The notes under the pieces: model-generated
What the model was told of the DNA's origin: nothing
Database searches by the model: none
The model's input: the letters and a program-made list of their open reading frames with translations, nothing else
In this document: positions 37,373 through 45,728 of the stretch, one piece after another
Layout of the letters: each line of letters opens with the position of its first letter
Position numbering within the stretch: position 1 is the first letter of the stretch
Made by a program: the position numbers and the translations under genes
NCBI RefSeq assembly: GCF_024721175.1
Contig: NZ_CP099399.1
Location: forward strand, 2,728,001 to 2,792,000
Direction of reading: 5' to 3'
From: Rhizobium sp. Pop5
GTDB lineage: Bacteria > Pseudomonadota > Alphaproteobacteria > Rhizobiales > Rhizobiaceae
DNA: 64,000 bases

Positions 37373-39019
37373 ATGGAATCCACGGTCATCATGATCAACC
37401 TGTTCGGCGCGGTAGCCCTGCTGCTGTTTGGCCTCGCACAGGTGAAGGACGGAATGTCCAGGGCCTTCGGCGCCCGGCTGAGAACAGGGCTGGCGACCGG
37501 CACGCGTGGCGGCCTGCGCTCGTTCGTGTCGGGCCTGGTGGCAACCATCGCGCTGCAGAGCTCGACGGCAACCGCGCTGATGACCGCATCCTTCGTCGAA
37601 CGTGACCTCATCAAGCCGCGCATGGCACAGATCGTCCTGCTCGGGGCCAATGTCGGCACGGCGATCACCGCCTGGATCGTCGCCACCGGCATCGAATGGC
37701 TTTCCCCGCTTCTCATCCTTTCCGGCATCGTGCTTTACCGTGGCCGCTCCAGCGCCCGCCAGGGTGGCGGCGCAGCGTTGATCGGCATCGGGCTGATGCT
37801 GCTGTCGCTGCATCTCCTCGGCCTTGCGACCGAGCCGATGCGCGCCTCTCCAGCCCTTGGCGCCTTCATCGGCCTATTGGACGGCGCGCTGCCTGTGGCG
37901 CTTCTCTTCTCGGCAGCACTCGCCTTCCTGTCGTCGTCGAGTCTGGCGGTGGTGGTTCTGATCCTGTCGCTCGCCTCGGCCGGCCTCATCTCCGCCCAAC
38001 TCATCGTCGTGCTCGTGCTCGGCGCCAATCTCGGCGGCGCAATACCGCCTGTCGTCGCGACCCTGTCCGGCCCGGTCTCGGCCCGACGCGTCACCCTCGG
38101 CAATCTCATCGTGCGCATGGCCGGCTGCTTCCTTGCCCTGCCGCTCGCAGGCTACGGCGCCGAACTCATCCAGATGCTGCCCTTCAGCCCGGCCAAACTG
38201 CCGGTCGACGCGCATCTCGCCTTCAATCTTCTGCTCGCAGCGCTCGCCTGGCCATTCTCGCGGTCGCTCGCGACCCTGATGGCCCGGCTGGTGCCGGATC
38301 AGGCCGAGCCTGACAACGCTCCGAAATATCTTGATCCTCAGGAGCTTTCGACACCCGTCATTGCGCTTGCCAGCGCCACCCGCGAAGTGCTCGGCGTCGG
38401 CGACCTCATCGAGCGCATGCTGGTCAGGGTCTCGGAAGCCTTCGAGCAGAATGATGCCGGCAAACTTGCTGAAATCCCGGCTCTCGAAGAGCGCGTCGAC
38501 CGGCTGCAGCAGGCAGTGAAAGTCTATCTCTCGAAGCTCGGCCGCGACGGGCTGACCGATGAGAACGCCCGCCGTTCAATCGTCGTCATCGACTATGCGA
38601 TCAACCTCGAACATATGGGCGACATCATCGAAAAAGGCTTGCGGGAGGAGGTGGCGAAGAAGATCTCGCTAGGCCTGAAATTTTCAGACGACGGTCATCA
38701 GGAACTGCGCAAGCTGTTCGACCTGACGATCGACAATCTGCGCGTCGCCCAGACCATCTTCGTCACCCGCGATTTCAATCTGGCGCGGCAGATGATGGAG
38801 GTAAAGGTCGAGGTGCGCCGGATGGAGAAGCAGTCGGCCGAGCGCCATCTCGAACGCCTGCGCGACGGCCGCGCCGACAGCCTGCAGACGAGTTCGCTGC
38901 ATCTCGACATGCTGCGCGACCTGAAGCGCGTTAACGCCCATATCGTCTCGGTGGCGCATCCGATCATGGATGAAAGCGGCCTTTTGATCGAGAGCCGCGT
39001 ACGGACTGGCGTGGAGTGA
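37373..39019 (+). CDS. Na+/phosphate cotransporter family protein with PhoU-like C-terminus
   Basis: A 548 aa membrane protein of the NptA/PNaS family. Two inverted sets of helices each carry a QSS-type motif: ALQSSTATALMTASF in the first and FLSSSSLAVVVLILSLAS in the second. From about residue 330 a soluble, helical PhoU-like domain follows (ERMLVRVSEAFEQ, DYAINLEHMGDIIEK). ATG 37373 is used; ATG 37391 is possible. Expected to import phosphate with sodium; regulation by phosphate is not visible. Confidence 0.9.
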   Translation: MESTVIMINLFGAVALLLFGLAQVKDGMSRAFGARLRTGLATGTRGGLRSFVSGLVATIALQSSTATALMTASFVERDLIKPRMAQIVLLGANVGTAITAWIVATGIEWLSPLLILSGIVLYRGRSSARQGGGAALIGIGLMLLSLHLLGLATEPMRASPALGAFIGLLDGALPVALLFSAALAFLSSSSLAVVVLILSLASAGLISAQLIVVLVLGANLGGAIPPVVATLSGPVSARRVTLGNLIVRMAGCFLALPLAGYGAELIQMLPFSPAKLPVDAHLAFNLLLAALAWPFSRSLATLMARLVPDQAEPDNAPKYLDPQELSTPVIALASATREVLGVGDLIERMLVRVSEAFEQNDAGKLAEIPALEERVDRLQQAVKVYLSKLGRDGLTDENARRSIVVIDYAINLEHMGDIIEKGLREEVAKKISLGLKFSDDGHQELRKLFDLTIDNLRVAQTIFVTRDFNLARQMMEVKVEVRRMEKQSAERHLERLRDGRADSLQTSSLHLDMLRDLKRVNAHIVSVAHPIMDESGLLIESRVRTGVE

Positions 39020-39022
39020 CGG

Positions 39023-39283
39023 TCAGTCGGCGGAAGGCAGGCGGCGCATGGTGAATTCGATCTGGTCGCCGTCGAGCTGACGCCAGCTTTCCACCTCGGT
39101 CCAATAAGCGGCTTTCGGATATTCGTCGAACCATTCGCGCGCCTTGGCGCGGGCGTCGAGCAGGCCAAGGCAATATGTCTCACGCACGAAATGGTCTTTC
39201 TTGCGGGGAGGATTTTCCGCCCGATGTCTCGCCATTCTGCGCTTCAGGCCGTCGAAAGACGGAGGTCCTGGAATTTTTGCCAT
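39023..39283 (-). CDS. Small hypothetical protein
   Basis: An 86 aa basic protein with recognisable composition but no known motif: RRMARHRAENPPRKKDHFVR, CLGLLDARAKAREWFDEYP and ESWRQLDGDQIEFTMRRLPS. AGGTAGG lies upstream of ATG 39283. It is convergent with the Na/Pi gene (3 bases apart) and divergent from hemF. I think it is real but cannot assign a function. Confidence 0.7.
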   Translation of the reverse strand: MAKIPGPPSFDGLKRRMARHRAENPPRKKDHFVRETYCLGLLDARAKAREWFDEYPKAAYWTEVESWRQLDGDQIEFTMRRLPSAD

Positions 39284-39461
39284 CAAACCTACCTCTTGCG
39301 AAAAGGTAGTATCGAAATCCTTGATTTGCGAGTCGAATCTTGGAAGTGCTGCCGGTGCCGGGCCATGCTTGGCGAGGCGCGGCGCCACCTGCTAGATGTG
39401 GCCGGAAACCAGGAATGAGCGAGTCGCGTCCTTACCGGATGTCGCCCGCCGGAGGCGTGAC

Positions 39462-40373
39462 ATGGAAAGACCGGAACTGCCGATCGGCTTGCCTGACGAT
39501 ATTGAAGAGAAGAAGGCGGCTGCCCGCAGCTGGTTCGAGGGGCTGCGCGATGCGATCTGCGCCTCCTTCGAAGCTCTCGAAGACGAGCTGGCTGGCCCAC
39601 TCTCCGATCAGGAACCGGGCCGCTTCGCCGCCAAGGATTGGTCACGCGAAAATGGCGCGGGTGGCGGTGGCCGGATGTCGATGATGGAAGGCCGCGTCTT
39701 CGAGAAGGTCGGCGTCCACACCTCAACCGTGCACGGCGAATTCTCCCCGGATTTCCGGGCTCAGATACCAGGCGCCAAGGATGATCCGCGTTTCTGGGCC
39801 TCAGGCATCTCGTTGATTGCCCATCCCGTCAATCCCAATGTTCCCACGGTGCATATGAACACCCGCATGGTCGTCACCACGAGCCGCTGGTTTGGCGGCG
39901 GAGCCGACCTGACGCCGGTGCTGTCGCGCCGCCGCACGCAGGAGGATGAGGACAGCCAGCTCTTCCACAAGGCCATGGAGATCGCCTGCCGCAACCATGC
40001 CGTCGCCGATTACGACGCCTACAAGGCCTGGTGCGACGAGTATTTCTTCCTGAAGCACCGCAACGAGCCCCGCGGCATCGGCGGCATCTTCTACGACTGG
40101 CTGCATTCGAGCGAGGAAGCCGGCGGCTGGGACGCCGATTTCGCCTTCACGCGCGATGTCGGCCGGGCCTTCGCCATGGTCTATCCGAAGATCGTCCGCT
40201 CCAATTTCAATAAGATGTGGACAGAGGCAGACCGTGACGAACAATTGATCCGGCGAGGCCGATACGTCGAATTCAATTTGCTGTATGATCGCGGCACGAT
40301 CTTCGGCCTGAAGACCGGCGGCAACGTCGAATCCATTCTCTCCTCGCTGCCCCCCGTCGTCCGCTGGCCGTGA
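39462..40373 (+). CDS. hemF: Oxygen-dependent coproporphyrinogen III oxidase
   Basis: Converts coproporphyrinogen III to protoporphyrinogen IX in heme synthesis, using oxygen. 303 aa, standard length. Family signatures: [88 protein letters not shown] 39462 has GGAGG 8 bases upstream. Its product supplies heme for the bc1 complex. Confidence 0.97.
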   Translation: MERPELPIGLPDDIEEKKAAARSWFEGLRDAICASFEALEDELAGPLSDQEPGRFAAKDWSRENGAGGGGRMSMMEGRVFEKVGVHTSTVHGEFSPDFRAQIPGAKDDPRFWASGISLIAHPVNPNVPTVHMNTRMVVTTSRWFGGGADLTPVLSRRRTQEDEDSQLFHKAMEIACRNHAVADYDAYKAWCDEYFFLKHRNEPRGIGGIFYDWLHSSEEAGGWDADFAFTRDVGRAFAMVYPKIVRSNFNKMWTEADRDEQLIRRGRYVEFNLLYDRGTIFGLKTGGNVESILSSLPPVVRWP

Positions 40374-40476
40374 GACTGTAAACTCTCGTCGATAAATTCG
40401 AACTGAGGGACCTTCATAAAAATTCAGTGCGTCCTAACTTGATATGTATGTGCGTAACAATCGGAGGAGGATTGTC

Positions 40477-40737
40477 ATGACGATACAAAGTGGTTCGCCT
40501 GCACCCGCGAAAGCTCAGGAAACCCGGGTCATCGACACGCCGGAGTTCCTGACGCGCATCGCTGAGCAACTGAGGGCCAAGAGCGGCTCGGATCTGCCTC
40601 TCTGCTGCTTCATCGAGCAGGTCAAGCTGCAGCTCGCCGGCGGAAAATCGCCGGAGGAACTGCAGAGAGAGGCAGCCAATAGCAACATGCCCCGCCATCT
40701 CTCGGATACCTACAAAGCCTGGGCGATGCCCGATTGA
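40477..40737 (+). CDS. Small hypothetical protein
   Basis: An 86 aa soluble protein starting at ATG 40477 with GGAGGATTG just upstream. It reads TPEFLTRIAEQLRAKSGSDL then CFIEQVKLQLAGGKSPEELQ, a pattern of two amphipathic helices. No recognised domain. It is the first of two small plus-strand genes in the hemF-cca gap. Confidence 0.68.
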   Translation: MTIQSGSPAPAKAQETRVIDTPEFLTRIAEQLRAKSGSDLPLCCFIEQVKLQLAGGKSPEELQREAANSNMPRHLSDTYKAWAMPD

Positions 40738-40848
40738 AAGACCTTGTCCGGTCGACACCTGATGCCGGCCGGAACCTTCTCTTCCTACGTACATTCATCA
40801 ATCGCGTGAAAGCGCGATGGCCGTTGCGTTCAGACAGAGGAGAAAATC

Positions 40849-41034
40849 ATGCGACTTTTCGAATGCGGCACGCTCGTTCCCGGCTGCGCCTGGCACACTC
40901 GGGCGGATAATGACGCAGAAGTGATCCGCCGTGCCGTCGAGCACATGAGGGCCGATCACGGCGAAACGATCATCCGCGAAAACATGGTCGACAACATCAA
41001 GGCCCGCATCCGCGACGAAGCGACCGCAGCCTGA
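40849..41034 (+). CDS. DUF1059 small protein
   Basis: A 61 aa protein of the DUF1059 family: LFECGTLVPGCAWHTRADND with the conserved CG...PGC, then EVIRRAVEHMRADHGETII and an Asn/Lys-rich end. The two cysteines of this family are retained (Cys6 and Cys13). Role unknown. An AGGAG sequence is upstream of ATG 40849. Confidence 0.85.
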   Translation: MRLFECGTLVPGCAWHTRADNDAEVIRRAVEHMRADHGETIIRENMVDNIKARIRDEATAA

Positions 41035-41071
41035 TTTGCCGATGGCCAGACGTCAGCTATGACGGTCGAGC

Positions 41072-41098
41072 CGCGCCGCATCCACCGGATGCGGCGCG
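41072..41098. terminator. Strong hairpin between DUF1059 gene and cca
   Basis: Perfect 12-bp stem CGCGCCGCATCC / GGATGCGGCGCG with a 3-base loop, between convergent genes. No T run, so it is bidirectional in structure but of uncertain strength. Confidence 0.55.
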
Positions 41099-41101
41099 AT
41101 G

Positions 41102-42358
41102 TCATGATCGGAGACGCTCCTGCAGCCGGGCGAGCAATGCTGCCCGGTCGGAAGCGAAATTTTCCTCCACCCACTGGTTTTCCAGCGCCGCTAGCAGTTC
41201 GCCGACGCGCGGGCCTGCGGCAATGCCGGCCGAGATGACGTCGCCACCATTCACGGGAAATGGCGGCTTCTTCCAATTCATCGCCTGATCGAGGAGCTTT
41301 ATGAGGCGCGCCGTGCGCGCCATTTCGGCAAGATCGCCTTCGGCCTTGCCGCGCGCAATGCTGAGCGCCAGCTTCAGCCGTGTCGTGATGCCCTCGGCAC
41401 CATTGCGATAAAGCAGCCGTTCGAAGGCGGCCGAGGAAATTTCGTCATTGACCGGAGCCGCCATCGCCCAGGCCTTGAGAGTGGCCGCTTCCGCATTGGA
41501 AAGCTTCAACCGACCGGCAAGCGCTTCCAGCCGCGCCGCATCCGGCGGCACGATCGCCGCAAGGCGCAGCAGCGGATCGGGCGCCCAGCCGAAAGCCTTT
41601 TCGGTGGCGACCAACGACGGAATCGCATCGATCCCCCATTTTTCGGACTCCGGCAGGATTTCGGTCAGCACCGCCACCTGGCGCATCCAGAGCAGCGCCC
41701 GGCCGGGATCGGCGGCACCGAGCAGCTTTCTCAACTCCGACCAGACGCGCTCCGCCGACAGCGTCTTCAGTTTCGAACGCGCATGAGAACACGCCTTCAG
41801 CCCCTCGGCATCCGGCCGTCCGGAACCGTAAAAGGCAAAGAAGCGGAAGAAGCGCAGGATACGCAGATGATCCTCGGCAATGCGCGTCGCCGCATCGCCG
41901 ATGAAGCGGATATTGCGCGTTTCGATATCGGCAAGCCCGCCGACGAGATCCACCACCTCGCCTCTGGCATCGGCATAGAGCGCATTGATCGTCAGGTCTC
42001 GCCGTTCCGCATCGGCCTTCCAGTCGGTGCTGAAGGCAACCTTGGCGCGGCGCCCGTCGGTCTCGACGTCGGTGCGCAGCGTCGTCACCTCAAAGGGCTT
42101 GCCGTCGATGACAAGCGTCACCGTGCCGTGCTGCAGGCCCGTCGGAACCGCCTTGGCGCCGGCGGCCGCCGCCCGCTCGATGACGATCTCCGGCGTCAGC
42201 GTCGTGGCGATGTCGATATCGCTGACCGGCAGCCCCATCAGGCTGTTGCGCACCGCGCCGCCCACCACCCGAGCTTCCCCGCCGTTGGTGTTGAGAAGCG
42301 CAAGCACCCGGCCGAGCGCCGGATCGCGGAACCATGCTTGGTCGGCAAGGCCGGTCAT
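41102..42358 (-). CDS. cca: CCA tRNA nucleotidyltransferase / poly(A) polymerase family
   Basis: Adds or repairs the 3-prime CCA of tRNA. 418 aa. Class II nucleotidyltransferase text: RVVGGAVRNSLMGLPVSDIDIATT (active-site D-x-D in SDIDIA at about 47-52), RRDLTINALYAD, EDHLRILRFFRFFAFYGSG, then a helical C-terminus. ATG 42358 overlaps the NUDIX stop by four bases. Third gene of a DUF1285-NUDIX-cca operon. Confidence 0.95.
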   Translation of the reverse strand: MTGLADQAWFRDPALGRVLALLNTNGGEARVVGGAVRNSLMGLPVSDIDIATTLTPEIVIERAAAAGAKAVPTGLQHGTVTLVIDGKPFEVTTLRTDVETDGRRAKVAFSTDWKADAERRDLTINALYADARGEVVDLVGGLADIETRNIRFIGDAATRIAEDHLRILRFFRFFAFYGSGRPDAEGLKACSHARSKLKTLSAERVWSELRKLLGAADPGRALLWMRQVAVLTEILPESEKWGIDAIPSLVATEKAFGWAPDPLLRLAAIVPPDAARLEALAGRLKLSNAEAATLKAWAMAAPVNDEISSAAFERLLYRNGAEGITTRLKLALSIARGKAEGDLAEMARTARLIKLLDQAMNWKKPPFPVNGGDVISAGIAAGPRVGELLAALENQWVEENFASDRAALLARLQERLRS

Positions 42359-43005
42359 GCATAAAGCCTTTCGTAAAGCGTGCGGACGATGCCGGCGGTG
42401 ATGCCCCAGATCATCCTGGTTTCATAGGGCATGCGGTAGAAATGCCGGTCGATGCCGTCGATGATGCGTTTGTCGCGGCTGTGATTGGCCGGGTTCATCA
42501 AAAAGGAAAGCGGCACCTCGAACACGTCGTCCACCTCGGCCGGGTTCGGCCTCAGCGCGAAGCCGGGGGTGACGACGCCGAGCACCGGCGTAATCCGGAA
42601 ACCTGTCGAAGCAAGATAGTTCGGCAGCCGCCCGACGGTTTCGACGAAAGAGCCGGCAAGGCCGATCTCTTCCTCCGTCTCGCGGATCGCCGCTCTTTCG
42701 GGCGAGATGTCGGCCGGATCGATCGAGCCGCCGGGAAAGGCGATCTGACCGGAATGCTTGCGCAGCGTCGCCGTGCGCTTGGTGAAAATCACATGCGCCT
42801 CCTCGCCGTCATCGACGACGGGCACGAGCACGGCGGCATCACGCAGCTTGAAGGTCGCGACCTCCGCCACGATGTCGGGGTTGAGAATATGGTCGCCGTG
42901 ATCGCGCCAGGCATGGTCCACAGGCCCGCCGTTCTGATTGAGCGCGCGGCGGCGGAACTCGGCTGCTGAAAACAGCGGATAACGTTGGGGAATCGCATCG
43001 TTCAT
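42355..43005 (-). CDS. NUDIX hydrolase, CoA pyrophosphatase-like (NudL type)
   Basis: A 216 aa NUDIX protein. The Nudix box GGSIDPADISPERAAIRETEEEIGL at about 93-117 shows the G...RETEEEIG signature with catalytic glutamates, and the segment HSGQIAFPGG fits the CoA-pyrophosphatase subgroup. ATG 43005 overlaps the DUF1285 stop (ATGA). Located between DUF1285 and cca in one transcription unit. Confidence 0.9.
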   Translation of the reverse strand: MNDAIPQRYPLFSAAEFRRRALNQNGGPVDHAWRDHGDHILNPDIVAEVATFKLRDAAVLVPVVDDGEEAHVIFTKRTATLRKHSGQIAFPGGSIDPADISPERAAIRETEEEIGLAGSFVETVGRLPNYLASTGFRITPVLGVVTPGFALRPNPAEVDDVFEVPLSFLMNPANHSRDKRIIDGIDRHFYRMPYETRMIWGITAGIVRTLYERLYA

Positions 43006-43625
43006 CGGCAAAGCGCATCCAGTTCGTCGGCCGGCATGATGGGGAAGACCTCGCCTGCGGAGCGGACCGCAAACATCGCCTGCCCCTCAACGTCGAGTGT
43101 CTCGCCGAGTGCCGCTAGTTCATACATCACCGCACGTGACACCAGCGCCTCCAGCCGCCCGCGCACATGCAGATAGGGTTTCAGTTCGGCATTGCCGCCT
43201 GTTATGGCAAAACGCAGCCGATGCTCTCCTCCCGCCTCCACAACATCGCCGACATTGGTGCGGAATGTCAGCACCTGTTGGCCATCCCGATCCGTCACAC
43301 TCATCTCCACGGCGATGAAAGGCGCATCGGTGACCCTGATCCCGACCTTTTCCACAGGAGTTACGAGATAGGTTTTCTCGTCCTCGTCCTTTCTCAAAAC
43401 CGTCGAAAACAGCCGCACCAGCGCCGGCCGGCCGATCGGCGTACCCATGTAGAACCAGGTGCCGTCGGCCCTGATCTCCATGTCGATATCGCCGCAAAAG
43501 GGCGGATTCCACCGCTCGACCGGCGGCAACCCGCGTTTTTTGCCGCCGTTTTCCTGGGACGCGCGCGAAATCAGCGCGGCAAGCCCCGCTGCATCCGCCC
43601 GTCCGCTGATTTCCTCGGCTGCCAT
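43002..43625 (-). CDS. DUF1285 protein
   Basis: A 207 aa protein of the DUF1285 family, common beside NUDIX and MoxR genes in alphaproteobacteria. Recognised by PVERWNPPFCGDIDMEIRAD, WFYMGTPIGRPALVRLFSTV and VLTFRTNVGDVVEAG. The beta-rich fold has no known catalytic motif. Divergent from the MoxR operon across a 158-base gap. Function not established. Confidence 0.88.
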   Translation of the reverse strand: MAAEEISGRADAAGLAALISRASQENGGKKRGLPPVERWNPPFCGDIDMEIRADGTWFYMGTPIGRPALVRLFSTVLRKDEDEKTYLVTPVEKVGIRVTDAPFIAVEMSVTDRDGQQVLTFRTNVGDVVEAGGEHRLRFAITGGNAELKPYLHVRGRLEALVSRAVMYELAALGETLDVEGQAMFAVRSAGEVFPIMPADELDALCR

Positions 43626-43783
43626 TCTTCCGTCCCGGTTTGTCCTTAACGAAGTGAAGTCACGAGATAGTCATTCGTAACGAACTTGTCAGCCCGTCGC
43701 ATCTCCATAACTCTATCGAGTATGAGGCGGATGTATAAGTCCGCCGATTCGCTGCCGAATGATTTCAGCCGTTGGAGATGCCC

Positions 43784-44794
43784 ATGGGTATGATGAAGAC
43801 CGAAGCCAGCCTCGATGATAAGGCGATCGTCGCCGCCGCCGAAAGGGCGCTCTCCGATATCGCCGCCATCCGTGGGGAAGTCTCGAAGGTGATCTTCGGT
43901 CAGGAAGGCGTGGTGGAGAATACCATTCTTGCGGTACTGTCAGGCGGCCACGCTCTGCTCGTCGGCGTTCCCGGCCTTGCCAAGACCCGGCTGGTGACGA
44001 CGCTCGGCGAGGTGCTCGGTCTTGCCGCCAACCGCATCCAGTTCACGCCCGACCTGATGCCTTCGGATATTCTCGGCTCCGAGGTGATGGACCAGGACGA
44101 CAGCGGCCGCCGTTCCTTCCGCTTCATCAAGGGCCCGGTCTTCGCCCAGCTTCTGATGGCCGACGAAATCAACCGCGCCTCGCCGCGCACGCAGTCGGCG
44201 CTGCTGCAGTCCATGCAGGAATATCACGTCACCATCGCCGGCCAGCGCTACGACCTGCCCGCACCCTTCCACGTGCTCGCCACCCAGAACCCGCTGGAGC
44301 AGGAAGGCACCTACCCCCTGCCCGAGGCCCAGCTCGACCGTTTCCTGCTGCAGGTCGACGTCAACTATCCCGAGCTTGCCGCCGAGCGCCAGATCCTGCT
44401 CGAGACGACCGGCTTGAGCGAAACCCGGCCCAAAGCGATCATCGATGCGCAGCGGCTGATCGAGATTCAGGCGCTGGTGCGCCAGATGCCGGTGAGCGAC
44501 ACGGTCGTCGACTCCATTCTTTCGCTGGTGCGCTCCGCCCGTCCCGGCCAGGGCAATGCTTCGACCGACAAGAACGTCGCCTGGGGTCCGGGCCCGCGCG
44601 CCGGCCAGGCGATGATGCTCTGCGCCCGTGCCCGTGCGCTCTACGAAGGCCGTCTCGCCCCGTCCCTCGACGATGTCTTCGCGCTCGCCGAACCCATTCT
44701 CCAGCACCGCATGGCGCTGACTTTCGCCGCCCGCGCCGAAGGCATGTCGGTGCGAGACGTCGTCGCCGGACTGGTCAGACAGGCAAAGGGATAA
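43784..44794 (+). CDS. MoxR-family AAA+ ATPase
   Basis: A 336 aa ATPase of the MoxR/APE2220 group. Walker A GVPGLAKTRL at about 64-73, Walker B LLMADEINRASPRTQSALLQ, sensor 1 ATQNPLEQEGTYPLPEAQLD. ATG 43784 has GGAG 8 bases upstream. It heads an operon with a DUF58 protein and two vWA-type membrane proteins, the classical MoxR context in which the ATPase is thought to act as a chaperone on vWA partners. Confidence 0.94.
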   Translation: MGMMKTEASLDDKAIVAAAERALSDIAAIRGEVSKVIFGQEGVVENTILAVLSGGHALLVGVPGLAKTRLVTTLGEVLGLAANRIQFTPDLMPSDILGSEVMDQDDSGRRSFRFIKGPVFAQLLMADEINRASPRTQSALLQSMQEYHVTIAGQRYDLPAPFHVLATQNPLEQEGTYPLPEAQLDRFLLQVDVNYPELAAERQILLETTGLSETRPKAIIDAQRLIEIQALVRQMPVSDTVVDSILSLVRSARPGQGNASTDKNVAWGPGPRAGQAMMLCARARALYEGRLAPSLDDVFALAEPILQHRMALTFAARAEGMSVRDVVAGLVRQAKG

Positions 44795-44807
44795 GGAAGC
44801 CGGACGC

Positions 44808-45728
44808 GTGGCATCTATCGGACAGATCGTCAACCCGACGTCAGGCAGCGATGCCCTTTCACGCGCCAGACAGCGGGCGGCCCTGATACCGGACTGCCTG
44901 GTGGAAGCAAAGCGCATCGCCAACACGGTGATTGCTGGCTGGCATGGCCGCCGCAAGCGCGGTATCGGCGAGAATTTCTGGCAGTTTCGCCCCTATGCCG
45001 AAGGCGAAAGCCTGTCGCGCATCGATTGGCGCCGCTCCGCCCGCGACGACCATACCTATGTGCGCGAGCGCGAATGGGAGGCGGCGCACACCATCTGGCT
45101 CTGGTGCGACATGTCGCCCTCGATGATGTACAAGTCGAGCTACGGCAGCGTCTCCAAGGAAAGCCGGGCGCTGGTCGTCATGCTGGCGTTGGCCGAGGTC
45201 CTTGCCCGCTCCGGCGAACGCATCGGCTGCCCCGGCATCATGGATCCCGTCTCCACCCGCAACGCCGCCGAACGGCTGGCGTCGGCGCTCATGCACACGC
45301 CTCTGACCGGCGGCCTGCCGGAAACGGCGATGATCCGCGGCTGGAGCGACCTCGTTCTCATCGGCGATTTCCTCGACGATGCGCAGGCGGTCATGGAGCG
45401 CCTCGGTCCGCTTGCCCGCCGCGGCCTGCGCGGCCATGTCGTCGAGATAGCAGATCCGGCCGAAGAGATATTTCCCTATAGCGGCCGCACCGAATTCACC
45501 GATCCGGAAACCGGCGCCAAGCTGATTTCCGGCCGCGCCGAACACATCCGCGAGGCCTATCGCAGCGCCTATCTCGCGCGCAGGGAGAGCCTCGGCCAGT
45601 CGCTGCGCCATCTCGGCTGGACATTTGCGACCCACCACACCGATCACCTCGCTTCGGAAGCACTGGTCGCCATACACATGTATCTCTCGGGCATGCCGGC
45701 CAAGGCGACGCATGGAGGGCAGCTATGA
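44808..45728 (+). CDS. DUF58 domain protein
   Basis: A 306 aa soluble protein. The DUF58 core reads GIGENFWQFRPYAEGESLSRIDWRRSARDD, with HTIWLWCDMSPSM in the following vWA-like strand (Asp and Ser spaced D-M-S-P-S, consistent with a MIDAS). GTG 44808 lies 13 bases after the MoxR stop and has AAGGAAG. Its stop overlaps the next start (ATGA), implying coupled translation and equal dosage. Confidence 0.92.
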   Translation: MASIGQIVNPTSGSDALSRARQRAALIPDCLVEAKRIANTVIAGWHGRRKRGIGENFWQFRPYAEGESLSRIDWRRSARDDHTYVREREWEAAHTIWLWCDMSPSMMYKSSYGSVSKESRALVVMLALAEVLARSGERIGCPGIMDPVSTRNAAERLASALMHTPLTGGLPETAMIRGWSDLVLIGDFLDDAQAVMERLGPLARRGLRGHVVEIADPAEEIFPYSGRTEFTDPETGAKLISGRAEHIREAYRSAYLARRESLGQSLRHLGWTFATHHTDHLASEALVAIHMYLSGMPAKATHGGQL